In this document: in pieces, positions 8,815-17,709 of the stretch | Position numbering within the stretch: position 1 is the stretch's first letter | How the letters are laid out: each line of letters opens with the position of its first letter | Assembly: GCF_000308775.1 (NCBI RefSeq) | Contig: NZ_BAGJ01000087.1 | Span: forward strand, 27,557 to 91,556 | Origin: Nocardia testacea NBRC 100365 | GTDB lineage: Bacteria > Actinomycetota > Actinomycetes > Mycobacteriales > Mycobacteriaceae | DNA length: 64,000 nt | Direction: 5' to 3' | Program-made: the position numbers and the translations under genes | Notes under the pieces: generated by a model | The model's input: only the letters and a program-made list of their open reading frames with translations | Databases searched by the model: none | Told to the model about the DNA's origin: nothing

Positions 8815-9542
8815 ACGCCCAGCCTTTGCTCACGGTCACCGATCTCACCGCGGGGTACGGCGCGGCCCGGGTGCTGCACGGAATCGGCCTGTCGGTGGCC
8901 GAGGGAGAGGTGTGCGCCATACTCGGTCCCAACGGCGCCGGGAAGACGACTCTGCTCCGCGCGCTCAGCGGCTTGATTCCCGTCCGTGGCTCGGTGACCC
9001 TGGCCGGGACCGAGCTCGTGGGGCGGGCGCCGGAGAAAATGGCTCGGCTCGGCGTGGCGCACGTCCCGGAAGGGCGCGGTACCTTCGCGCCGCTCACCGT
9101 GGCGGAGAACCTGCGCCTGGGCGGCTACGCCCGGCGCGACCGCGCCGGGGTCGAGGCCGATCTGCGCCGGGTCCTCGACTATTTCCCGATCCTGCGGGAG
9201 AGGTTGCGCGACACAGCGGGCCAGTTGTCCGGCGGTCAGCAGCAGATGCTGGCTCTCGGCCGCGCCCTCATGGCCCGGCCGCGGCTGCTGCTCCTGGACG
9301 AACCGTCGCTGGGACTCGCGCCGATGGTGACCCGGGAACTGTTCGGCATCGTGGCGGCCGTCAACGCGGCCGAACGCACCACCGTGATCGTCGTCGAGCA
9401 GAACGCCGCGCTGGCCCTGCGTGCCGCGCACCGGGCCTACGTCCTGGAGAGCGGGCGAATCGTGCTGGCCGGCACCGCCGCCGAGATCGCGGCGGACGAA
9501 CAGGTCGCGCAGTCCTACCTGGGATATCGGGTGGGGCCGTGA
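8811..9542 (+). CDS. Branched-chain-amino-acid-type ABC transporter ATPase (LivF-like)
   Basis: Second ATPase of the importer, 243 aa. Walker A is GPNGAGKTT, the signature is LSGGQQQMLALGRAL, Walker B is LLLLDEPSLGL and the switch His is replaced by Gln (VVEQNAA), as is usual in LivF. It starts inside the stop of the LivG-like gene (ATGA) and ends inside the start of the next permease (GTGA), so the operon is tightly coupled. It pairs with the LivG-like ATPase as a heterodimer. Confidence 0.88.
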   Translation: MNAQPLLTVTDLTAGYGAARVLHGIGLSVAEGEVCAILGPNGAGKTTLLRALSGLIPVRGSVTLAGTELVGRAPEKMARLGVAHVPEGRGTFAPLTVAENLRLGGYARRDRAGVEADLRRVLDYFPILRERLRDTAGQLSGGQQQMLALGRALMARPRLLLLDEPSLGLAPMVTRELFGIVAAVNAAERTTVIVVEQNAALALRAAHRAYVLESGRIVLAGTAAEIAADEQVAQSYLGYRVGP

Positions 9543-10420
9543 CCGGATTCGCGCAACAGATCGTGGAAGGCCTCAGTGCCGGCGCCCTTTACGCGGGATT
9601 GGCGCTGGCGCTGGTGCTCATCTACCGGTTCACCGGCATCGTCAACTTCGCGCAGGGTGAACTCGCCATGTTCTCGGCGTTCCTGGCATGGCAACTGGTC
9701 GAGAGCGGGATGCCGTTCTGGGCGGCATTGCCGGTCACCGTCGCCGTGTCCTTCGCCGGCGGCATGCTCATCGAGCGGATCATCATCCGGCCGGTGGAGG
9801 GGGCCCCGGAGCTCACGCTGGTGATCGTCACCGTCGGCCTGTTCTTCTTCGTGAACGCGGCCGCGGGCTGGATCTGGTCGTACCAGCTGAAGGCATTTCC
9901 CGACCCCTTCCCGGGCGGGTCGCTGCGGCTGGGCGGCGTCACCGCGGGGTACAGCCGCCTCGGTGTTCTCCTCGTGGTGGCGGTGGTGATGGCACTGCTG
10001 TACGTGCTGTTCCGCTACACCAGGATCGGCCTGGCGATGCGCGCGGTGGCGGCGAATCCGCAATCGGCCCGGCTGGTGGGTATCGGGGTCGGCACCGTGC
10101 TGGCGCTCGGCTGGGGTCTGGCCGCCGCCGTCGGCGCGGTCTCGGGGGTGCTCTCGGCCCCGCTGCTGTTCCTGGAACCCAACATGATGGGCGGAGTTCT
10201 CATCTATGCCTTCGCGGCAGCCACCCTCGGCGGGTTCGACAGTCCGGGCGGTGCGGTGGCCGGCGGGCTGATCGTCGGGGTCGCGGAAACCCTCGCCGGC
10301 GCCTATCTCGACGTGATCGGCACCGAACTGAAGATCGGCGTCCCGCTGGTGATCATCCTCGGCGTGCTGCTGCTGCGGCCCCAGGGGCTGTTCGGTTCCG
10401 CCGCGGTGGAAAGGGTATGA
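9539..10420 (+). CDS. Branched-chain-amino-acid-type ABC transporter permease (LivH-like)
   Basis: Integral-membrane permease of 293 aa with about eight hydrophobic helices. The N-terminal helices include GIVNFAQGELAMFSAF, a hallmark of LivH (FAQGE.AM.GA), and a RYTRIGLAMRAVAANP cytoplasmic loop contacts the ATPases. The GTG start overlaps the LivF-like stop. It pairs with the LivM-like protein downstream to form the channel. Confidence 0.88.
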   Translation: MTGFAQQIVEGLSAGALYAGLALALVLIYRFTGIVNFAQGELAMFSAFLAWQLVESGMPFWAALPVTVAVSFAGGMLIERIIIRPVEGAPELTLVIVTVGLFFFVNAAAGWIWSYQLKAFPDPFPGGSLRLGGVTAGYSRLGVLLVVAVVMALLYVLFRYTRIGLAMRAVAANPQSARLVGIGVGTVLALGWGLAAAVGAVSGVLSAPLLFLEPNMMGGVLIYAFAAATLGGFDSPGGAVAGGLIVGVAETLAGAYLDVIGTELKIGVPLVIILGVLLLRPQGLFGSAAVERV

Positions 10421-11475
10421 GCGATATGGGAATTCGACACTCCACTGCCGGAGCCGAGCGGGCGGCGCCGGCCCCGGAACGGGCGGCGCCGCGGATCCGG
10501 TGGCGGCGGATCGGCGCGTCCCGGCCCGCCGCGGCGGTGCTGCTGGTGGCCGCCTGCTGGGCGCCCTTCGAACTGGCCCCGTTCCATACCTTCCAACTGT
10601 CGCTGGCCATGGTCTACGCCGTCGCCCTGCTCGGACTGAACCTGCTGGTGGGACATACCGGACAGATATCGCTGGGACACGGCGCGTTCTTCGCGGTCGG
10701 CGCCTACACCGCGGCCGTCATGATGGACCGCTGGGACGTGCCGTACGCGGTCACCCTGCCGGCCGCGGCCGCGGTGGCGTTCGTGCTCGGCTTCGCGTTC
10801 GGGATTCCGGCGCTGCGGTTGCGCGGTCTGTACCTGGCACTCGTCACGCTGGCGATCGCGATCTTCCTGGTTCCGCTGCTGAAACGATTCGAATCGGTGA
10901 CCGGCGGCTCCATGGGACTGACCCTGGACAAGCCCCGGCCGCCGGCCTGGACCGGCCTGGCCGAGGATCAGTGGCTGTATTTCCTGGCGCTCGCGGTCAC
11001 CGCGGTGAGCTACCTGCTGGCCGCCGGTCTGCTGCGGTCCCGGGTGGGCCGGGCGCTGCACGCGGTACGGGACAACGAGACCGCGGCCGAGGTGATGGGT
11101 GTGCGACCGGCGTTCTACAAGACCATGGCCTTCGCCTGGGGCGCGATGTTCGCCGGGGTCGCCGGTTGCGTCCACATCTGGGTGATCGGTTACGTCTCAC
11201 CGGATTCGTTCACCCTCACGCTCTCCGTCACGCTGCTCGCGGGGCTGGTCGTCGGCGGCCTCGGCGGGCACTGGGGGCCGCTGCTGGGCGGCCTGTTCGT
11301 GATGTACGTCCCGAGTTTCGCCCAGGACGTCAACCAGGCCGCGCCGGGAGTGATCTTCGGACTCCTGATCATCGCGGTCATGTACCTCGCGCCGAATGGA
11401 GCGGCCGGACTCGTCGGCCGGGCGGCGCACTGGCTCGGACACCGAGCGGGGAAAGGAAGAACTTATGCGCACTAG
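10417..11475 (+). CDS. Branched-chain-amino-acid-type ABC transporter permease (LivM-like)
   Basis: Second permease, 352 aa, with a longer charged N-terminus of about 40 residues before the first helix. The LivM hallmark GHTGQISLGHGAFFAVGAY lies near residue 80, and the coupling loop SRVGRALHAVRDNETAAEVMG contacts the ATPases. Start overlaps the LivH-like stop (ATGA). Its stop overlaps the binding-protein gene by 11 bp. Confidence 0.88.
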   Translation: MSDMGIRHSTAGAERAAPAPERAAPRIRWRRIGASRPAAAVLLVAACWAPFELAPFHTFQLSLAMVYAVALLGLNLLVGHTGQISLGHGAFFAVGAYTAAVMMDRWDVPYAVTLPAAAAVAFVLGFAFGIPALRLRGLYLALVTLAIAIFLVPLLKRFESVTGGSMGLTLDKPRPPAWTGLAEDQWLYFLALAVTAVSYLLAAGLLRSRVGRALHAVRDNETAAEVMGVRPAFYKTMAFAWGAMFAGVAGCVHIWVIGYVSPDSFTLTLSVTLLAGLVVGGLGGHWGPLLGGLFVMYVPSFAQDVNQAAPGVIFGLLIIAVMYLAPNGAAGLVGRAAHWLGHRAGKGRTYAH

Positions 11476-12718
11476 AGCGATACGGGCGGCGGCTGTCGCG
11501 GCCGCGGTACTGGTCGCGGTCGCCGGCTGCGGTGACCGCGAGGGGGCCGGCGGTGCCGTGGCCTCCGGCGACTGCCAGGGACAGCAGACCACGGGACTCA
11601 CCGACTCCGGCATGAAGCTGGGCGGCGTGTTCCCGCTGTCCGGTCCGGCCTCGGCCTATGCCGAACTCCCCAAAGGGATGCAGGCCTACTTCGACTACGT
11701 CAACGCCGAACAGGGCGGGATCGACGGCCGCCGAGTCGAGTACCTGCTGCGCGACGACGGCTACCAGCCGCCCAAGACCGTGGAGGAGACCCGCCGCCTG
11801 GTCGAGCAGGACCAGGTGTTCGCCGTTCTGTCCACCCTCGGCACGCCCACCTCGGCGGCCGTCTGGGACTACCTGAACCAGCGCGAGGTCCCGCAGATCT
11901 TCGTGGCGGGCGGCGCCACCCAGTGGGGTGTGGGCGACGCGCATCCGTGGACCATCGGCTGGCAGCCCAGCTACCGCGCGGAAGGACAGGTGTTCGCCCG
12001 GTATGTGCGGGAGCAGAAACCGGACGCGACCGTCGCCGTCCTGTACCAGAACGACGATTTCGGCAAGGACCTGCTGGCCAGCTTCACCGAGGCCGTCGCC
12101 GGCAGTGGGGTGCGGGTGATCGCCGAACAGAGCTACGAGGTCACCGACCCCACGGTCGACCCGCAGCTGCGTAATCTGGCCGGTTCGAAGGCCGATGTGC
12201 TGCTGAACTTCGCCACCCCGAAGTTCGCCGCCCAGACCCTGGCGGCCGACGCGCGCGATCGCGAGTGGAATCCGCTGCACATCCTCACCCAGGTCTCCAG
12301 CACCATGAGCGTGCTCGCCCCGGTCGGCTTCCCGAATGTGCAGAACGTCGTCACCTCGGTATTCGTCAAGGACCCGGCCGACCCGCAGTGGGCCGGCGAT
12401 CCCGGGATGCGGCTGTACCGGGACAAGGTGACCCGATACCAGCCCGGCGCCGACCCCGCCGACGGTTACACCCTCGTGGGCTGGGCCATGGCGCAGAGCT
12501 TCCACAAGACATTCGACGCCGCCTCCTGCAAGACCCGTGAGGGCCTGCGCGACGCCATGCGCTCGCTCGACGATGTCGCGATCGATCTGCTGCTGCCCGG
12601 AATCACCCTGCGCACCGGCGCCGGTGACGGATTCCCGATGGAGGCCATGCGGATCCAGCGGTTCCAGGGGGACCGCTGGGTGCTCGCCGGCGATCTCGTC
12701 GACACCGCGGGCCGGTGA
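11465..12718 (+). CDS. Substrate-binding lipoprotein of Liv-type importer (LivK-like)
   Basis: Extracellular receptor for the importer, 417 aa, anchored by a lipid. The signal peptide ends in the lipobox VAGC (residues near 20). The mature part belongs to the periplasmic-binding-protein type 1 fold (MKLGGVFPLSGPASAYAEL at the first strand and helix; later EVPQIFVAGGATQWG). It is the last gene of the transporter operon. The binding pocket cannot be assigned to a ligand from sequence; leucine-type, urea or other amides are all possible. Confidence 0.85.
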   Translation: MRTRAIRAAAVAAAVLVAVAGCGDREGAGGAVASGDCQGQQTTGLTDSGMKLGGVFPLSGPASAYAELPKGMQAYFDYVNAEQGGIDGRRVEYLLRDDGYQPPKTVEETRRLVEQDQVFAVLSTLGTPTSAAVWDYLNQREVPQIFVAGGATQWGVGDAHPWTIGWQPSYRAEGQVFARYVREQKPDATVAVLYQNDDFGKDLLASFTEAVAGSGVRVIAEQSYEVTDPTVDPQLRNLAGSKADVLLNFATPKFAAQTLAADARDREWNPLHILTQVSSTMSVLAPVGFPNVQNVVTSVFVKDPADPQWAGDPGMRLYRDKVTRYQPGADPADGYTLVGWAMAQSFHKTFDAASCKTREGLRDAMRSLDDVAIDLLLPGITLRTGAGDGFPMEAMRIQRFQGDRWVLAGDLVDTAGR

Positions 12719-12795
12719 AGCCCGCCCACCGAAACCTCCGCGGCGCGAGCCCGCGCCGGCGGTCCGCCTCGACCCGAATGATGAGGACACACACC

Positions 12796-13530
12796 ATGAA
12801 ACTCGGAACCAGCGTAGCGACGGCCGTGATCGCGGCGGCGTCACTCGGCGTGGCGGCCGCCCCGGCCTCCGCGCAGCCCGCCTCCGCGCCGCGGGAACTC
12901 ACCTACGAGATCACCCAGGAGGGCGGCTCCGCGGTGGTGGAGACGAACGGCGCCTGGCAGGTGGCGGGTGACCAGCTGATCCTGAAAGCCGTCGACGGCA
13001 CGCCCCTGAGCACGGCCCCGCTGACCTACCGCAAGGATGACCTCGCCTATCCGATCGCGGCCCGGGTCGACGGCGGCACCGCGGTGCTCACTCCGCAGCG
13101 CGACGGCGGCGTCCCGGTGGCACCGGTGCGGGCGCCGGTGATCACGCCCGAACAGGCGGGCAAGGAGATCGCCGAGCAGTTCACCCCGCGCGATCTGCAG
13201 GCGCTGGGTGTGTTCACCCAGCGCGCGACCATGAGCGCCGCCATCGCGGGGGCGATCGGCGCGGTGCTCGGGGGCAGCCTCGGCTGTGTCCTGGGCGCCG
13301 CGACCGGCGCGCTGGTGTCCAGTCCGATAGCCCTGCTGCTGGTGCCGTTCGTCGGTGCCACCATCGGTGGCTGCGTGGCGGGTGCGGCGACCCTGGGCGC
13401 CGCGGGCGGCATCATCGGTGCTTTCCTGATCGGCGGCCCGGTCGCCGTATTCGCGGCCTTCCAGTACTTCTCGACCATTCTGTCGCCGTGCCCGCCGGAG
13501 CATCCGGCCTGCCGACCGAGCACTCCGTAG
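12796..13530 (+). CDS. Secreted hypothetical protein with Gly/Ala-rich hydrophobic C-terminal half
   Basis: A 244-residue protein of unknown function. A signal peptide is clear (MKLGTSVATAVIAAASL, ending near APASAQP). The first 100 mature residues are polar and look beta-rich. From about residue 150 there are glycine-zipper-like hydrophobic stretches (AIAGAIGAVLGGSLGC, GAATGALVSSPIALLLVPF) that could insert in a membrane or oligomerise. It follows the LivK-like gene by 77 bp in the same direction, so it may be cotranscribed. The ATG at 12796 is chosen because it opens the signal peptide. Confidence 0.6.
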   Translation: MKLGTSVATAVIAAASLGVAAAPASAQPASAPRELTYEITQEGGSAVVETNGAWQVAGDQLILKAVDGTPLSTAPLTYRKDDLAYPIAARVDGGTAVLTPQRDGGVPVAPVRAPVITPEQAGKEIAEQFTPRDLQALGVFTQRATMSAAIAGAIGAVLGGSLGCVLGAATGALVSSPIALLLVPFVGATIGGCVAGAATLGAAGGIIGAFLIGGPVAVFAAFQYFSTILSPCPPEHPACRPSTP

Positions 13531-13547
13531 GCCTGCGGCGCCGCGTC

Positions 13548-13590
13548 GACCGGCCGGCCCGTCCCGGGATGCGGAATGGGCCGCCCGGTC
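13548..13590. terminator. Hairpin between convergent genes
   Basis: Arms GACCGGCCGGCCC (13548-13560) and GGGCCGCCCGGTC (13578-13590) pair with one mismatch over 13 bp and leave a 17-nt loop. It lies between two convergent genes and could end transcription from both sides. No U-tract is present, as is common in actinobacteria. Confidence 0.45.
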
Positions 13591-13600
13591 GCGTCGTGTC

Positions 13601-14650
13601 TCACCGCCATCCAGTCGCGTACTGCAGGAGCAGCGCGGACACCGCGAGCGTCACCGTGAGGATGCCGCCGAACAGCAGCGGGCGTGGTCCGGCCGCGCGC
13701 AGCCGCCGCCAGGTGAGCGAGGTGCCGATCGCGGCGAGGACCGCGGCGACGAGCCAGGAACTGAGACCGGTGAGCCGGTCGGTCCAGCCGGCCGGAAGCA
13801 CGCCGAGCCCGGCGACGACCGACGCCGCGACGAAGAGCACGACGAACGGCGGAACGCTACACCACAGCGGAGCGCGCGGCGCCGTCGGCGCGGCGCGGCG
13901 GGCCGACAGGTGCAGGCCGAGGCACAGCGGGATGATCATCAGGCTGCGGACCAGTTTCACGATCACCGCGAAACTCGCTGCCGCCGGACCGAAGGCGATA
14001 CCCGCGGCCAGTACCGAGGAGGTGTCGTTGACCGCGGTACCCGCCCACAGGCCGAATGCCTGTTCCGACATACCGAGCAGCCGGCCGAGCGGCGGATAGA
14101 CCAGTACCGCGGCGATATTGAAGACGAAGATGGTCGCGAGCGCGTAGGCGACCCGTTCACGGTCCGGTTTCAGGACCGCGGTGGCCGCGGCGATGGCGGA
14201 CGCGCCGCAGATGGCCGACCCGGCCGCGATCAGTACCGCCGATTCGCGGTGCAATGTCAGCAGCCGGCCCACCACGACGGCGGTCACCGCCGCCGCGCAC
14301 AGCGTGCCCAGCAGCACCACGGCGGTTTCCCGGCCGACGGTGAGCACCGCGTCCATGGGCAGCCCCAGGCCCAGCAGGACGATAGCGATACCCAGCAGAT
14401 GCTGCCGGGCCCAGTCCAGGCCGGGCGCGAACCGATCCGACCGGCCGACCCGGCCGCCGAGGATCGCCCCGCACGCCAGTGCCAGCACCGGCGCTCCCGC
14501 GAGCGGGAGGGCGACGGCCAGGGCGGTGGCCACGGTCGCGAGAGCGGCCGCCACCGTCAGGCCCGGGAGTCTGCGATACACCTCGTTCACCCTGTCGACC
14601 TTGGTGAATATCGGCGCGCGCCGGTAGCCGCCGATCTCGGAGGACCTCAT
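13601..14650 (-). CDS. YeiH-family (UPF0324) membrane transporter
   Basis: Integral-membrane protein of 349 aa with about ten hydrophobic helices, member of the YeiH/UPF0324 family, whose members have been proposed to export sulfite or sulfate-related compounds. Typical family segments are visible: GAILGGRVGR, then HLLGIAIVLLGLGLPMDAV, and AVNDTSSVLAAG in the middle. The ATG at 14650 is taken; the frame is open further but reads into the divergent LysR gene. The YeiH/YeiE-like divergent pair is a widespread arrangement. Confidence 0.8.
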   Translation of the reverse strand: MRSSEIGGYRRAPIFTKVDRVNEVYRRLPGLTVAAALATVATALAVALPLAGAPVLALACGAILGGRVGRSDRFAPGLDWARQHLLGIAIVLLGLGLPMDAVLTVGRETAVVLLGTLCAAAVTAVVVGRLLTLHRESAVLIAAGSAICGASAIAAATAVLKPDRERVAYALATIFVFNIAAVLVYPPLGRLLGMSEQAFGLWAGTAVNDTSSVLAAGIAFGPAAASFAVIVKLVRSLMIIPLCLGLHLSARRAAPTAPRAPLWCSVPPFVVLFVAASVVAGLGVLPAGWTDRLTGLSSWLVAAVLAAIGTSLTWRRLRAAGPRPLLFGGILTVTLAVSALLLQYATGWR

Positions 14651-14687
14651 AAGCAATCCTGATGACCGTCGTTCCATAATCGAGGTC

Positions 14688-15590
14688 GTGACCCTGCCGC
14701 CCACCACCCCCGACCTCGCGGTGCTCGACCTGCTGGTCTCCGTGGCGGATACCGGCAGCCTCGGCGCCGCGGCCCGGCGGCACGGGATGACCCAGCCCGC
14801 CGCGAGTATGCGGATCAGTGCGCTCGAGCGTCGGCTGCGGTTGCGTCTGCTCGACCGGGGACCCAGCGGTTCCACCCTCACCGAGCCCGGCCGCGCCGTG
14901 GTCGATCAGGCACGGACGGTGCTGGCCGCGGCCCGGACGTTCAACGAGAACGTCGCGGCCCTGCACTCCGCCGACACTCCCCGGCTCCGGATCGCGGCCT
15001 CCAAAACCATTGCCGACCACCGGATGCCGCAGTGGCTCGCCGATCTGCGCGGGGTCCGTCCGGATATCGCGGTATCGCTGGAGGTCGACAACACGGCCCA
15101 GGTGGAGGCCATGGTGCGTGCGGGCGCGGCCGATATCGGATTCGTCGAGGGCCCGCACCCGCCGCCCGGTCTCGGCGGCCGGATACTCGGCGCGGACGAA
15201 CTGCTGGTGGTGGTGGGCCCCACACATCCGTGGGCCGCCCGTACACATCCGGTGAGCCTGCGCGAACTGGCGGCGACCCCGCTGCTGTGGCGCGAATCCG
15301 GATCCGGGACCCGGGAAACGGTGCAGGAAATACTGAGCGCGTATGGTCCGCCGGCGCCGCCCGCCGCCGAACTCGGCTCGGCGGTCGCCATCGTCGCCGC
15401 CGCCCGCAGCGGGATGGCACCGGCGGTCCTCAGTACCCTGGTCGCCGCGCCGGAACTGGCCGCCGGTGCGCTGTATCGGGTCGCGCTGGCCGATTCGGTT
15501 GTGCTGACCAGGCAGTTCCGTGCCATCTGGCGGCGCGGCAGCCCGCCGACCGACGCGGCGGAAATTCTCGTGCGGTGCGCAACCGCATGA
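14688..15590 (+). CDS. LysR-family regulator adjacent to yeiH
   Basis: LysR-type regulator, 300 aa, GTG start. The N-terminal winged helix (GSLGAAARRHGMTQPAASMRI) is followed by a two-lobed effector domain. It is divergent from the YeiH transporter gene across 37 bp, the usual place for a LysR regulator to control both itself and its neighbour. A sulfur-linked effector is possible by analogy with YeiE/CysB-like proteins but not shown. Confidence 0.82.
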   Translation: MTLPPTTPDLAVLDLLVSVADTGSLGAAARRHGMTQPAASMRISALERRLRLRLLDRGPSGSTLTEPGRAVVDQARTVLAAARTFNENVAALHSADTPRLRIAASKTIADHRMPQWLADLRGVRPDIAVSLEVDNTAQVEAMVRAGAADIGFVEGPHPPPGLGGRILGADELLVVVGPTHPWAARTHPVSLRELAATPLLWRESGSGTRETVQEILSAYGPPAPPAAELGSAVAIVAAARSGMAPAVLSTLVAAPELAAGALYRVALADSVVLTRQFRAIWRRGSPPTDAAEILVRCATA

Positions 15591-15633
15591 TGAACCGGTC
15601 CGTATCGGGGACACAGATGGCATGCTGTCCCGT

Positions 15634-16485
15634 ATGGCCGCTATTCGCCTCGATATCTCCGGCTCCCTCGCCACCATCACCCTCGATCGCCCGGACAAAC
15701 TCAACGCCTTCACCACCGCGATGGGCTACGAGCTGATAGAGGCGTTCGACATCTGCGACCGCGACGACGCGGTGCGCGCCGTGGTACTCACCGGCGCCGG
15801 ACGCGCCTTCTGCGCCGGTGCCGATCTGTCCGCCGGTGCGGAGACCTTCGTCGCTCCCGAGGACGCGGCGACCGAGGACTTCCGCGATGGCGGCGGGGAA
15901 CTGGTGCTGCGGATGTTCGAGTCCCGCAAGCCCATCATCGCCGCGATCAACGGGCCCGCCGTCGGGGTGGGCATCACCATGACGCTGGCGGCCGATTTCC
16001 GGCTGGCGGCCGACAATGCCCGGATCGGTTTCGTGTTCAATCGGCGCGGTATCGTCCCGGAGTCCTGTTCCAGCTGGTTCCTGCCGCGCCTGGTGTCCAT
16101 GCAGAAGGCCCTGGACTGGGTGTACTCGGGCCGCCTCGTCGATGCGGCGGAGGCCTATGAGGCCGGACTGTTCTACGGGCTGTACACGGCGGAGAGCCTG
16201 CTCGACGAGGCGTATGCGCTGGCGCGCCGGATCACCGAGTTGTCCGCTCCGGTGTCGGTGGCCCTGTCGCGGCAGATGCTGTGGCGTGGGCTGGGCGCGG
16301 ACCATCCGATGATCGCCCACCGGGTCGAGTCGCGCGGTATCCACAGCCGGGGTGCCAGCGCCGATGCCAAAGAAGGTGTGTCGTCGTTTCTGGAGAAGCG
16401 CCCCGCGCGATATCCCGACAGTGTGGCGCGCGATCTGCCGGACATCTTCGGCGACGATCTGCCGGTACCACCGTTCCGGCCCTGA
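15634..16485 (+). CDS. Enoyl-CoA hydratase/isomerase family protein (crotonase)
   Basis: Crotonase-fold protein, 283 aa, which would hydrate or isomerise an acyl-CoA. Oxyanion-hole motifs are present: GAGRAFCAGADLSAG near residue 65 and INGPAVGVGITMTLAADFR near 110. The ATG at 15634 (MAAIRLDISG) gives the normal crotonase N-terminus; an ATG 12 bp upstream is equally open. It lies 43 bp after the LysR gene in the same direction. No other beta-oxidation gene is adjacent, so its pathway is unclear. Confidence 0.8.
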   Translation: MAAIRLDISGSLATITLDRPDKLNAFTTAMGYELIEAFDICDRDDAVRAVVLTGAGRAFCAGADLSAGAETFVAPEDAATEDFRDGGGELVLRMFESRKPIIAAINGPAVGVGITMTLAADFRLAADNARIGFVFNRRGIVPESCSSWFLPRLVSMQKALDWVYSGRLVDAAEAYEAGLFYGLYTAESLLDEAYALARRITELSAPVSVALSRQMLWRGLGADHPMIAHRVESRGIHSRGASADAKEGVSSFLEKRPARYPDSVARDLPDIFGDDLPVPPFRP

Positions 16486-16611
16486 CCCGGAATCCCCGCT
16501 GGGAGTGTACTTTCGGTGACAGATACCTTGGCAAGGGTGAGTTCGCAAAAGTGCGCGCGGGTGTCGGTGCGGGTCTAGGATCTGTGGCACAACGAGTTTC
16601 GGAGGTGCTGC

Positions 16612-17664
16612 ATGCCGGACGAAGTCCTGGCGCCCAACATCGAGCTTTTCTCCCGCAACGGTTTCGCCGGTCCGAACACGACCATTGTGCGCGCCCAGTA
16701 CCGGCCCCGCTTCCTACGCGCCCGTGGCGAATACGTGCCGCGCCGCTTCCATACCTGGGAGCTACCCGCCGGTGTGTTCGCGGAGCCGAAGGCTCTACCC
16801 GTCCCGATTCTCGAGGGCGACGGCATCGGCTTCGAGCTGAACCGGCGCTCGGCCGCGATGTCCTTCGGTTATGTCAATGTCCGCTCCGACGAATTGCACT
16901 ACATCGTGTCCGGGCGCGGCGAACTCGACACCGAGGTGGGCACCCTGCAGGTGCGGGCCGGGGATATCGTCCTGATCCCCCGCGCGGTGACCTACCGGTG
17001 GGGTGAGATCGCCGAGGAGATCACCGAGTTCATCGTGGTCACCGCGAGCGAACTCCATCTCGACCCCGAAGGCGCGCCCGGCACCTTCAATCCCGACCTG
17101 CACCTGGACCGGCCCACCCCGCACGGGCGCCCCGGGCAGCCGGTGGACGACGAATACGAGGTGGTCGTCCGCACCGGCGATACTTTCACCTCGTATTTCT
17201 ACGATGTAGACCCCATTCCGTGCCTCGATGTACTCGGCGCCCCGCTGGTCGTTCGGTTCAACCTCGAACATGTGCAGGGCCTCGCTGTCGCGGAGGGCGG
17301 CCTCGCCCCGGCCCGGCTCATGAGCAGCACATCCGGCCAGGATTACGTATTCGGCACGGGGAGCCGGCGCAGCAGCCGTCCGCCGGTCCACCACAATGCC
17401 GATTTCGACGAGGTCATCTGCTACGCGATGGGTCCGTCGCCGTGGGGTTCGGTCGATACGCCCGGGACCGTCACCTGGACACCCAAGGGCCTGCTGCACC
17501 AGGGCCCGGAAGAGGATGTGCAGCCCGGATACCGCGCATTCCTCATCGAGACCAGGTCGAACCTGGTCATGACCCCGGCCGGCCGCGATATCGCGCATCT
17601 GATGGAGACCGATCAGTACGGAGTCCATCCCGCAGAGGGGCAGGCGGCCGCGACCGCCCGCTGA
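16612..17664 (+). CDS. Homogentisate 1,2-dioxygenase-like cupin
   Basis: Predicted Fe(II) ring-cleaving dioxygenase, 350 aa, similar to homogentisate 1,2-dioxygenase, which opens homogentisate to maleylacetoacetate. The iron-site pattern H-x5-E is visible in HHNADFDEVICY, and a further His in TPKGLLHQGP. The N-terminal cupin carries HYIVSGRGELDTEVG and GDIVLIPRA. It is shorter than most family members (about 380-440 aa). CGGAGG lies 8 bp before the ATG. No maleylacetoacetate isomerase or fumarylacetoacetase gene is nearby, so the substrate may differ. Confidence 0.68.
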   Translation: MPDEVLAPNIELFSRNGFAGPNTTIVRAQYRPRFLRARGEYVPRRFHTWELPAGVFAEPKALPVPILEGDGIGFELNRRSAAMSFGYVNVRSDELHYIVSGRGELDTEVGTLQVRAGDIVLIPRAVTYRWGEIAEEITEFIVVTASELHLDPEGAPGTFNPDLHLDRPTPHGRPGQPVDDEYEVVVRTGDTFTSYFYDVDPIPCLDVLGAPLVVRFNLEHVQGLAVAEGGLAPARLMSSTSGQDYVFGTGSRRSSRPPVHHNADFDEVICYAMGPSPWGSVDTPGTVTWTPKGLLHQGPEEDVQPGYRAFLIETRSNLVMTPAGRDIAHLMETDQYGVHPAEGQAAATAR

Positions 17665-17709
17665 GGGCACGGTGTTCCGGCGGGTTCGATGAAGGAGCCG
17701 GCCGGGACG

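Noticed and set aside
14157..15716. 519-codon open frame on the minus strand
   Set aside because: It overlaps the LysR and YeiH genes and has no recognisable domain; Arg/Gly-rich shadow translation.
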